DNA of 5,919 bases. Source: Shewanellaceae bacterium (GTDB lineage Bacteria > Pseudomonadota > Gammaproteobacteria > Enterobacterales > Shewanellaceae). Numbering within the stretch: position 1 is the stretch's first letter; each line of letters starts with the position of its first letter. Position numbers and translations under genes: made by a program. The notes below the pieces were generated by a model, which had not been told where the DNA came from, searched no databases, and worked only from the letters and a program-made list of their open reading frames with translations. Of this stretch, positions 1 to 5,919 are shown piece after piece. The DNA is taken from positions 1-5,919 of the forward strand of contig JADHND010000102.1 of NCBI GenBank assembly GCA_016779685.1, in the 5' to 3' direction.

Positions 1-1156
1 CATCCAGAAATACAAATGAATTTTGAATAGAGCGTCCACGCATAAAGTTGACTGATTTAAACTGAATATTGGCTTTTTCCATAATGTAATTCATACTGCA
101 CTTAGGATTTTCATCATGTTTATGCAGAACCTCCAAAGTGTCGGTAATACCGGCCAACCATGGCGCCATTTTTTCTTCTTCAGAGCCCGGAAGAAAACCA
201 ATAGACTCAGCGATTTCAGGGGTATTTCGGGTCACAATAACCCGCTCATATTGCCGCCGTTCAATCACAGTTTCCAGTGCAGCAGCCATCGCTAAGAGTG
301 TTTTACCACAACCCGCTGGGCCAGTTAGAATCACTAAATCAATATCTGGATCCAATAAGGCTTGTAGCGCCATACCTTGATAGATATTTTTCGGATTCAC
401 GCCCCAGGCTTGTTGATGCATCAAGCGCTCTCGCCCCAAATCTTGCAAATAGGCAAAATCACCATCGGTTTTTTTAACCTGCGCACAAAATTGTTCAGTT
501 TCATCCAGAATGTATTGATTAATACAAAGTTGTTCATAAGGCAGTTCGGCTAACGGCACTCGATGCATGGTTTTATCGGCATAGACTTCCGTTTGAACCG
601 ATCGTACCATCGACCAAAAATCTCCCGCAAACCTGTCAAATCCTTTAAACAACAAGCGAATGTCATCAATGACTTGGTCGGTTTTATAGTCCTCAACATA
701 ACGTAGTCCGGCTCCTTTCGCTTTAAGGCGCATGTTGATGTCTTTAGTCACCAACACGACTTTACGTTCAGCGTATTTGATTTGGAGATCCAGCGCAGTG
801 TTGATAATCAAATTGTCATTGGTATCGCGAGGTAAACCACTAGCGTGGCCTTGTACTTTGTAATCCGGGTAAATAGATAATTTGCCTTGTATAGCGACCG
901 TTTCATTAGGCTGCTTAATAGGGATACCATTTAAGATAGCTTCAGGTGTACCATCACCTAAGATGGTTTCAAGGGTTCGAATTGCAACGCGGGCATCTCG
1001 GCTCACATCTCGTTTTCTGTCTTTAATTGAATCAAGTTCTTCGAGCACCGTCATGGGGATCACAACATCATGCTCTTTAAAAGAATAAACAGCCAAGGGT
1101 TCATGCAACAATACATTTGTATCCAATACAAATAACTTGGTTGTATCTTTTTCCAT
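1..1156 (-). CDS. PIN-domain/PhoH-family ATPase (PhoH2-like), 3' end cut off by window edge
   Basis: I translated this by hand on the minus strand. It gives 385 uninterrupted codons from the ATG at 1156 to the left edge, so the gene is partial. Residues about 7-150 form a PIN nuclease domain: it opens with LFVLDTNVLLHEP, and its likely metal-binding acids are D12, E39/E40, D114 (DTNDN) and D139 (LVTKD). From about residue 250 there is a PhoH-type P-loop ATPase with Walker A GPAGCGKT at 279-286, the family block IGFLPGSEEEKMAPW at 319-333, and Walker B FVFLD at 381-385 exactly where the window ends. PIN+PhoH proteins of this type (PhoH2) are known from mycobacterial work as ATP-dependent RNA-unwinding and RNA-cleaving enzymes. 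Proteobacterial members are usually around 460-470 residues, so roughly 80 are missing. It is cytoplasmic, with no signal peptide or membrane segment. It differs from the short PhoH/YbeZ proteins, which lack the PIN domain. The family call is firm; the exact RNA substrate is unknown. It is transcribed divergently from rapA. Confidence 0.93.
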   Translation of the reverse strand, partial: MEKDTTKLFVLDTNVLLHEPLAVYSFKEHDVVIPMTVLEELDSIKDRKRDVSRDARVAIRTLETILGDGTPEAILNGIPIKQPNETVAIQGKLSIYPDYKVQGHASGLPRDTNDNLIINTALDLQIKYAERKVVLVTKDINMRLKAKGAGLRYVEDYKTDQVIDDIRLLFKGFDRFAGDFWSMVRSVQTEVYADKTMHRVPLAELPYEQLCINQYILDETEQFCAQVKKTDGDFAYLQDLGRERLMHQQAWGVNPKNIYQGMALQALLDPDIDLVILTGPAGCGKTLLAMAAALETVIERRQYERVIVTRNTPEIAESIGFLPGSEEEKMAPWLAGITDTLEVLHKHDENPKCSMNYIMEKANIQFKSVNFMRGRSIQNSFVFLD

Positions 1157-1162
1157 AGAAAG

Positions 1163-1167
1163 CCTCC
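1163..1167 (-). promoter_or_regulatory. Strong Shine-Dalgarno site of the PIN-PhoH gene
   Basis: On the minus strand GGAGG lies six bases before the ATG at 1156. This near-perfect ribosome binding site fixes the start codon and implies efficient translation. It is stronger than the sites in front of rapA (GAAGG, 10 bases away), dusB (weak AGTGG) and fis (AAGAGA). Confidence 0.75.
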
Positions 1168-1344
1168 AAAAATTAATACTTTAATATGAAAAAAGTTGTA
1201 AGCTCCTCCTGCGCTTTTTGATTTATTTATAAATTAAGCATGAGCGATACTCAGGTAAATAACCAGTTTTAAATCCAACATTTTTCTAATCACTTCTTAT
1301 ATAAGCACATTTGATGCATCATGGAAAAAAGGGTCAGTACCGCC

Positions 1345-1375
1345 TTGTTAAAGCGACCTTTAGTCGCTATAACAA
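1345..1375. repeat. Near-perfect inverted repeat / hairpin upstream of rapA
   Basis: TTGTTA (1345-1350) pairs with TAACAA (1370-1375), and AGCGAC (1352-1357) pairs with GTCGCT (1363-1368). One A-A mismatch separates the two stem segments and the loop is CTTTA. That makes 12 paired bases over 31 positions. Neither strand has a T-run after it, so it does not look like an intrinsic terminator. It lies about 108 bases before the rapA start, so it could be an operator for a dimeric regulator or an RNA structure in a rapA leader. Its sequence resembles no regulatory element I can name. Confidence 0.6.
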
Positions 1376-1482
1376 CCAGAATCGAGGTGCCACAAAAATT
1401 TACTGCTGCCACTTTCATCCGACAAGAGGTTGATATATGATAGCGCCGCTTTAAATACAACTACAACGAAGGTCGAGCATAC

Positions 1483-4356
1483 ATGGCATACGCATTAGGT
1501 CAGCGATGGATCAGCGATACCGAATCAGAGCTGGGATTAGGAACCGTCATTCAAATTAAAGGGCGGATGATCACGCTGCTGTTTTCTGCAACGGGTGTTA
1601 CCCGGTTATTTTCAATAGAGGGTGCACCGCTAACCCGGGTTATATTCAATCCAAATGATGAAATCAAAAGCCTAGATGAGTGGTCTTTTACCGTTCAACA
1701 AGTTGAAATAAACACCAACAACCTCGCCATCTACCACGGTGAACGGACTGACACCCAAGCGCTTGTGACTGTTGAAGAAACCCAAATCCACCACAATATT
1801 CGTTTTAATCGCCCTCAAGATCGCTTGTTTACCGGACAAATTGATTCTCTCAAGCAATACTATCTCAGGCATCAAGCACGCTCTTGGGCGCACATAACCG
1901 ACACCAGCGAAACATTAGGTATGCTTGGCGCTCGCGTCGGCCTCATTCCCCATCAATTGTGGATTGCTCATGAAGTCGGACAACGGCATGCGCCCAGAGT
2001 CCTGCTATCTGATGAAGTTGGTTTGGGTAAAACCATCGAAGCCGGGATGATTATCCATCAACAACTGCTAACAGCACGCGCTGAACGGGTTTTAATTGTA
2101 GTTCCGGATAGTTTAAAGCACCAATGGTTGGTTGAAATGCTCCGCCGCTTTAACCTCATGTTTTCTATCTTTGACGAAGACAGATGTGCCGATAGTCTCG
2201 ACGATTTTCAAAATCCATTTGAAACAGAACAGCTCATCATTTGCTCCATCAATCTACTCAAAAAGAAAAAATACTTAGACCAAGCGCTTGAAGCAGAGTG
2301 GGATTTGTTGGTGGTGGATGAAGCCCATCACTTGGCATGGCATGCCGACAAGCCCAGTCGTGCTTATCAAGTGATTGAGCGTTTGGCTGCTATCACGCAA
2401 GGGGTGTTGTTGCTCACGGCAACCCCTGAACAACTGGGGCATGAAAGTCATTTTGCACGGTTACGCCTGTTGGATCCTGACCGCTTTTACGACTACACTC
2501 GTTTTCAGCAAGAAGAGACACAATACGCCAAGATTGCCACACTCGCAGACCATGTGATGCAAAATGCAACTTTAGACACTGCAACCATCGCATCTTTACA
2601 GCACTATTTACCTGACCTCGATTTGGCAACGCTCTCGCCTCTTAACGCCGAGTCCCAGACACACATCTTACGGCGGCTGTTAGATCAGCATGGCACTGGA
2701 CGCTTGCTCTTTCGCAATACCCGCACCTCGATTGCAGGCTTCCCTAAACGAATTCTACACACCTATAGCTTACCTTACCCCTCTCAGTATCAGACCGCAG
2801 CCCGCGTCGCCTCAGCTTTACAACCCCTCACTAGCACTAAGCTGATCCAGCACGCATTGACGCCTGAACTGCTATACCAGTCATTTGATGACAGTGAAAC
2901 GTCTTGGTGGAAATTTGATGACCGAGTGATGTGGTTAAAAAATTGGCTAGCCAGCATGCCACAAGCCAAAGTCTTGGTTATCGCGTCGTTGGCCGAAACG
3001 GCGGTGACGCTGGAAGAACATCTGCGCTTAAACGAAGGGATTCGCAGCACCGTCTTTCATGAAAACATGTCCATCCTCGAACGAGATCGCTCTGCTGCCT
3101 ATTTTGCCGAAGAAGAACATGGCGCTCAAATCTTAATCTGTTCTGAGATCGGTTCGGAAGGTCGTAACTTTCAATTTGCCCATCACTTGGTGTTGCTAGA
3201 TCTGCCACTGAACCCTGATTTACTGGAACAACGAATTGGGCGTTTGGATCGCATTGGGCAACATCATGATATCAACATTCATGTGCCTTTCTTTGACGGA
3301 ACCGCCCAAGCAACTCTGTTACAATGGTTGCACCAAGGACTGGATGCATTTGAGCAAACCTGTCCCAGTGCTCAGCAGCTTTACACTGAATTTGAAAGTA
3401 AACTCAGTGAACAAATGATCTGTTTAAAAACCTCAGAAATGGACACACTTATTCAAGCAACACAGACACAGCGCCGCGCTTATCAAGCAGCCATGGAGCA
3501 AGGTCGAGACAAACTGCTTGAGTTCAACAGCCACGGTGGTACCCGCGCCTTATCTTTAAAAAACAAGCTAGTAGAAGCAGATTCTCCCACAAACTTTGTT
3601 GGTTTTATTCTGGATCTGTGGGACTTGTTAGGCATTTCGCAAACCGACCAAGGTGAACAAAAAATTGTTCTTCAACCCAGTGAACGTATGGAATTTGTGT
3701 ACCCTGGCTTACCCGATGAAGGTTTAACCATCACCTTTGATCGTGAAACAGCACTCAGCCGCGATGACATTGCCTTCATCACACCAGAGCACCCTTTGGT
3801 CAAGACTGCTTTCGATTTAATCTTAGGTTCAGATATGGGTACGGCAGCCATCGCCTTGTTAAAAAATAAACAATTACCCGTCGGAACGCTCTTTTTAGAA
3901 CTGACGTACCTAGCTGATGTGTCCGCACCTAAAAGCAGCCAGGTTTTTCGTTATCTTCCAGCGACGCCGATTCGAATACTCTTAGATCAAGCCGGCAATG
4001 ACTTAAGTGATAAAGTCAGCGCCAAAACGTTAAATGAACAACTTTCTACCGTCAATCGCCACACCGGCAGTAAACTGGTCAGTGCGTCGCAATCATTGGT
4101 ATCCCCCTTACTCGAAACAGCCATGCCTCTAGCACAAAGCAAAGGCGCAGAGCTGCAACAGCAAGCACAACAGGCCATGACACAACAGTTGGGTGATGAA
4201 CTCACTAGACTCAAAACCCTCCAGCGAGTTAATCCGAATATTCGTGATCAAGAAATTACATATCTTGAACAGCAAATGACAACCATAGCGCATTATCTCA
4301 GCGAATTTCAGTTAAAATTAGAAGCTATCCGAGTTATTTTGGTCAGCCATACCTAA
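1483..4356 (+). CDS. rapA: RNA polymerase-associated ATPase RapA (HepA), SWI2/SNF2 family
   Basis: RapA binds core RNA polymerase and uses ATP hydrolysis to recycle stalled or post-termination polymerase. The product is 957 residues, against 968 in E. coli, and is similar along its whole length. The start LGQRWISDTESELGLGT (residues 5-21) matches the Tudor-like N-terminal domains. The Snf2 helicase motifs are intact: Walker A DEVGLGKT at 177-184, VVDEAHH (DEAH at 279-282), LTATPEQ at 311-317, SEIGSEGRNFQ at 554-564 and the arginine-finger motif QRIGRLDRIGQ at 583-593. The C-terminal part keeps RapA-specific blocks such as HTGSKLV and VNPNIRD and ends in the usual short tail, so the gene is complete. 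The start is supported by an in-frame TAG at 1441-1443 with no other ATG after it, and by GAAGG at 1468-1472, 10 bases before the ATG. The gene is probably monocistronic: it is divergent from the PIN-PhoH gene and ends just before a hairpin. Confidence 0.98.
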   Translation: MAYALGQRWISDTESELGLGTVIQIKGRMITLLFSATGVTRLFSIEGAPLTRVIFNPNDEIKSLDEWSFTVQQVEINTNNLAIYHGERTDTQALVTVEETQIHHNIRFNRPQDRLFTGQIDSLKQYYLRHQARSWAHITDTSETLGMLGARVGLIPHQLWIAHEVGQRHAPRVLLSDEVGLGKTIEAGMIIHQQLLTARAERVLIVVPDSLKHQWLVEMLRRFNLMFSIFDEDRCADSLDDFQNPFETEQLIICSINLLKKKKYLDQALEAEWDLLVVDEAHHLAWHADKPSRAYQVIERLAAITQGVLLLTATPEQLGHESHFARLRLLDPDRFYDYTRFQQEETQYAKIATLADHVMQNATLDTATIASLQHYLPDLDLATLSPLNAESQTHILRRLLDQHGTGRLLFRNTRTSIAGFPKRILHTYSLPYPSQYQTAARVASALQPLTSTKLIQHALTPELLYQSFDDSETSWWKFDDRVMWLKNWLASMPQAKVLVIASLAETAVTLEEHLRLNEGIRSTVFHENMSILERDRSAAYFAEEEHGAQILICSEIGSEGRNFQFAHHLVLLDLPLNPDLLEQRIGRLDRIGQHHDINIHVPFFDGTAQATLLQWLHQGLDAFEQTCPSAQQLYTEFESKLSEQMICLKTSEMDTLIQATQTQRRAYQAAMEQGRDKLLEFNSHGGTRALSLKNKLVEADSPTNFVGFILDLWDLLGISQTDQGEQKIVLQPSERMEFVYPGLPDEGLTITFDRETALSRDDIAFITPEHPLVKTAFDLILGSDMGTAAIALLKNKQLPVGTLFLELTYLADVSAPKSSQVFRYLPATPIRILLDQAGNDLSDKVSAKTLNEQLSTVNRHTGSKLVSASQSLVSPLLETAMPLAQSKGAELQQQAQQAMTQQLGDELTRLKTLQRVNPNIRDQEITYLEQQMTTIAHYLSEFQLKLEAIRVILVSHT

Positions 4357-4364
4357 TCTAATCA

Positions 4365-4395
4365 TATTGCAGGCCGCCGCTGACGGCCTGCAATA
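4365..4395 (+). terminator. Strong hairpin just after rapA, probable terminator or 3' stabiliser
   Basis: TATTGCAGGCCG (4365-4376) and CGGCCTGCAATA (4384-4395) form a perfect 12-bp stem with a seven-base loop (CCGCTGA), beginning eight bases after the rapA stop codon. The position and GC-rich core fit a transcription terminator. However, the sequence after it (ATAAACCTCTTC) lacks the run of T expected for an efficient intrinsic terminator, and the opposite strand has none either. It may instead protect the rapA mRNA 3' end or act together with Rho. Confidence 0.55.
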
Positions 4396-4484
4396 ATAAA
4401 CCTCTTCATTCCATCTCATCGTCACATATCATGCCCTTCATCACACAAGATTTTTCACTATGTTCTACATAAAAAAAAACTAAT

Positions 4485-4542
4485 TTACAATGTGATTACA
4501 TAAGGTTTTGTAATGTAGTTGAATATTTAAAAGAGATGTAAT
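4485..4542. repeat. Cluster of TTACA/TGTAA words upstream of the dusB-fis promoter
   Basis: TTACA occurs at 4485-4489 and 4496-4500, and its reverse complement TGTAA at 4509-4513 and 4537-4541. The middle two extend to an inverted repeat: ATTACA (4495-4500), an eight-base spacer, then TGTAAT (4509-4514). The first two copies are 11 bases apart, about one helical turn. The arrangement would suit a dimeric DNA-binding protein just upstream of the predicted promoter. The stretch is very AT-rich, so some of this could be chance. I cannot name the regulator. Confidence 0.35.
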
Positions 4543-4551
4543 TTTAAGCTT

Positions 4552-4581
4552 TTCACAACCGGAAAAAAAAAGTACTATATG
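4552..4581 (+). promoter_or_regulatory. Predicted sigma70 promoter of the dusB-fis operon
   Basis: TTCACA (4552-4557) matches five of six -35 consensus bases, and TATATG (4576-4581) after an 18-base spacer matches four of six -10 bases. An alternative -10 is TACTAT (4573-4578) with a 15-base spacer. The spacer contains an A9 tract (4563-4571), and AT-rich DNA upstream (about 4521-4550) could act as an UP element. The bases after the -10 are C-rich (CACCC), reminiscent of the GC-rich discriminator that makes the E. coli fis promoter growth-rate and ppGpp sensitive. The implied leader is only about 20 bases. This is a prediction by eye. Confidence 0.45.
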
Positions 4582-4609
4582 CACCCTATTTTGTTTTTAA
4601 AGTGGCGAT

Positions 4610-5587
4610 ATGCAAATCGGACCCTTTACACTGGAAAATCCGCTTTTGGTAGCGCCGATGGCAGGTATTTCAGACGAACCTTTTAGAGAACAGTGCTTAC
4701 ATTATGGTGCTGCGATGGCTGTCTCTGAAATGCTGTCTTGCAATCCCAATGTCTGGCAAACAGAAAAATCCCAGAAACGTATGTATCAAGCGAATAGCCG
4801 CGGGATTCGAAGTGTACAAATTGTGGGCTGCGATCCAGAACTCATGGCAATAGCTGCACGGCATCATGCAGAAGCTGGTGCTGATATCATAGATATCAAC
4901 ATGGGATGTCCTGCAAAAAAGGTCAACAAGAAATTAGCAGGCTCAGCTTTGCTACAGGATCCTCACCTTGTTGAGCAAATTTTACGGACGGTTGTCAAGG
5001 CTGTGACCATACCCGTTACTTTAAAAATAAGAACAGGATGGGATCGAACACATCGAAATGGCATTTACATTGCTGAAATCGCAGAAGCATGCGGTGTACA
5101 AGCGTTGACCGTTCACGGTCGAACACGACAAGACATGTTTAAAGGGGAAGCTGAATACGACACCATTCGAGCCATCAAACAAGCGATTAAGATACCCGTT
5201 ATTGCCAATGGCGACATTGACACGCCTGTTAAAGCCAAGTATGTCTTGGACTACACTGGCGCCGACGGCATAATGATCGGGCGCGCAGCGCAAGGTCAGC
5301 CATGGCTCTTTAAAGAAATCTTGAACTACCTCAATACGGGTAACCAAGACACCGTTATTACAACAGTGGAACAACAACAAACCTTGTACACTCATGTGCG
5401 TCGAATCCATGCATTTTATGGCGCTTATAAAGGCTTGTTGCATGCTAGGAAACACATCGGTTGGTTCTTTTCCAAAAACAATGCAAAAGAATACCGGGTG
5501 CAATTCTATCAAGCACAGACCTTAGAAGCACAACTTGACGTCTTAGCGCGTTATTTTGAAACAGTTTTTAATACAGAAGTAGACTGA
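4610..5587 (+). CDS. dusB: tRNA-dihydrouridine synthase B
   Basis: DusB is an FMN-dependent enzyme that reduces specific uridines in the tRNA D-loop to dihydrouridine using NADPH. The product is 325 residues, against 321 in E. coli, and aligns throughout. The N-terminal TIM barrel shows the FMN-contact loop APMAGISD (15-22), Q70, and the Dus signature INMGCPAKKVNKKLAGSALL (96-115), in which C100 is the catalytic cysteine. Other conserved barrel residues are K139 (TLKIRTGW), H169 (VHGRTR), IANGDI (198-203) and the phosphate-binding IGRAAQGQPW (223-232). A helical C-terminal domain follows (about 245-320). The start is fixed by an in-frame TAA at 4598-4600 only 12 bases upstream; the ribosome site there is weak (AGTGG, 4601-4605). 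It is the first gene of an operon with fis, 14 bases downstream. In many gammaproteobacteria prmA lies directly before dusB; here rapA lies there instead, separated by a hairpin and the predicted promoter. Confidence 0.97.
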   Translation: MQIGPFTLENPLLVAPMAGISDEPFREQCLHYGAAMAVSEMLSCNPNVWQTEKSQKRMYQANSRGIRSVQIVGCDPELMAIAARHHAEAGADIIDINMGCPAKKVNKKLAGSALLQDPHLVEQILRTVVKAVTIPVTLKIRTGWDRTHRNGIYIAEIAEACGVQALTVHGRTRQDMFKGEAEYDTIRAIKQAIKIPVIANGDIDTPVKAKYVLDYTGADGIMIGRAAQGQPWLFKEILNYLNTGNQDTVITTVEQQQTLYTHVRRIHAFYGAYKGLLHARKHIGWFFSKNNAKEYRVQFYQAQTLEAQLDVLARYFETVFNTEVD

Positions 5588-5601
5588 GTAAGAGAATAAC
5601 C

Positions 5602-5904
5602 ATGTTGAATCAAATAAATGACAATAAAACCAAATTAACCGTCGGCGAAGTAACAACTGCTAACGGGACTCGTAGACAGCAACTCCTAAGAGAATCGGTG
5701 CAACGAGCAGCTAAAAACTACTTTGCACAGCTAGAAAATGAAGTGCCGACTGAAGTCTATGAGCTGTTTTTAGGTGAAATCGAAGCACCCTTGCTGTCCA
5801 TTACCATGGAGATATGCCGTGGTAATCAAACTAAAGCAGCATGTATGCTGGGTATCAACCGAGGAACACTACGTAAAAAATTAAAGAAATACAGTAAAAA
5901 TTAA
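5602..5904 (+). CDS. fis: DNA-binding nucleoid protein Fis
   Basis: Fis is a homodimeric nucleoid-associated protein that bends DNA. In enteric bacteria it activates rRNA and tRNA promoters in fast growth and assists site-specific recombinases. The product is 100 residues, against 98 in E. coli. The dimerisation core is clear (LRESVQRAAKNYFAQL at 29-44, then YELFLGEIEAPLL at 53-65). The C-terminal helix-turn-helix (about 76-97) is nearly identical to E. coli, with the DNA-contact residues N86, R87, T89, R91 and K92 all present (INRGTLRKKLKKY). The N-terminal arm (1-28) is divergent: the E. coli beta-hairpin residues D20 and V22, needed to activate DNA invertases, do not seem conserved. The start follows AAGAGA at 5590-5595, six bases before the ATG. 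It lies 14 bases after dusB and shares its promoter. Regulation by growth phase and by Fis itself is known for the family but not directly shown here. Confidence 0.97.
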   Translation: MLNQINDNKTKLTVGEVTTANGTRRQQLLRESVQRAAKNYFAQLENEVPTEVYELFLGEIEAPLLSITMEICRGNQTKAACMLGINRGTLRKKLKKYSKN

Positions 5905-5919
5905 ACCCTTTTCTGGTTG

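Larger units (their letters stand above)
1157..1482. other. Divergent intergenic region between the PIN-PhoH gene and rapA
   Basis: This 326-base stretch must contain the promoters of both flanking genes. The half next to the PIN-PhoH gene (about 1168-1310) is AT-rich. It includes a TATAAA word on the minus strand near 1227-1232, but I see no good -35 partner at 16-18 bases. On the rapA side, possible promoter words are TTGATA (1430-1435) followed by TTAAAT (1451-1456) with a short 15-base spacer, and TATGAT (1436-1441) without a good -35. None is convincing. The clearest structure is the hairpin at 1345-1375, listed separately. A 39-codon ATG-to-TGA frame (1321-1440) runs through it without a ribosome binding site and is probably chance. 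There is no tRNA or recognisable mobile element. Confidence 0.7.

Noticed and set aside
138..1088. Three plus-strand open frames of 66-80 codons
   Set aside because: They are antisense to the PIN-PhoH gene, whose minus-strand translation carries the PIN and Walker motifs. Their own translations resemble no protein family.
1376..1413. Minus-strand TGGCAC and TGGCAG words that suggested a sigma54 promoter
   Set aside because: The required GC at the -12 position is absent at the fixed 10-base distance from GG in both cases.
1321..1440. Possible tRNA or riboswitch in the rapA upstream region
   Set aside because: Apart from the single hairpin there is no cloverleaf, no T-loop sequence and no recognisable riboswitch core.
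2375..3418. Several 60-86-codon open frames on both strands inside rapA
   Set aside because: All overlap the conserved helicase core of rapA in other frames and show no independent motif or ribosome binding site.
5021..5512. 163-codon open frame on the minus strand inside dusB
   Set aside because: It lies wholly antisense to a clearly conserved dusB, and its translation shows no recognisable domain. It is a shadow of the dusB coding pattern.
5905..5919. Possible terminator after fis
   Set aside because: Only 15 bases remain and they show no stem. Any terminator lies beyond the window.

Overview
The window looks like chromosomal core DNA from a gammaproteobacterium of moderate GC content. 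The evidence is a full-length RapA closely resembling the enterobacterial protein, and a dusB-fis gene pair ending in a Fis whose DNA-binding helix-turn-helix is almost identical to the E. coli one. I cannot place the genus. A marine or sulfur/methylotroph-type lineage is possible, but that is a guess. I see no mobile element, CRISPR array, tRNA or rRNA.

Layout. Positions 1-1156 (minus strand) hold the first 385 codons of a PIN-domain plus PhoH-type ATPase gene whose 3' end lies beyond the left edge. A 326-base divergent intergenic region (1157-1482) separates it from rapA (1483-4356, plus strand) and contains a strong hairpin at 1345-1375. rapA is followed within 10 bases by a 12-bp-stem hairpin (4365-4395), a likely but atypical terminator. 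An AT-rich region (4396-4609) with repeated TTACA/TGTAA words, two A9 tracts and a plausible sigma70-type promoter leads into dusB (4610-5587). fis (5602-5904) follows after 14 bases and is almost certainly in the same operon.

How the genes fit together. All four products act on nucleic acids or gene expression. The PIN-PhoH protein is probably an RNA-unwinding/RNA-cleaving ATPase. RapA recycles RNA polymerase. DusB makes dihydrouridine in tRNA. Fis is the growth-phase nucleoid protein that activates rRNA/tRNA promoters. The dusB-fis pairing is a classic conserved operon. The neighbouring rapA and phoH-like genes are separate transcription units with a broadly related theme, and I see no evidence that they form one dedicated system.

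Nothing here is clearly a new biological system. The items most worth a second look are the two non-coding hairpins, the repeat cluster and promoter upstream of dusB, the altered N-terminal beta-hairpin of Fis, and the gene order (no prmA immediately upstream of dusB, and rapA in its place).
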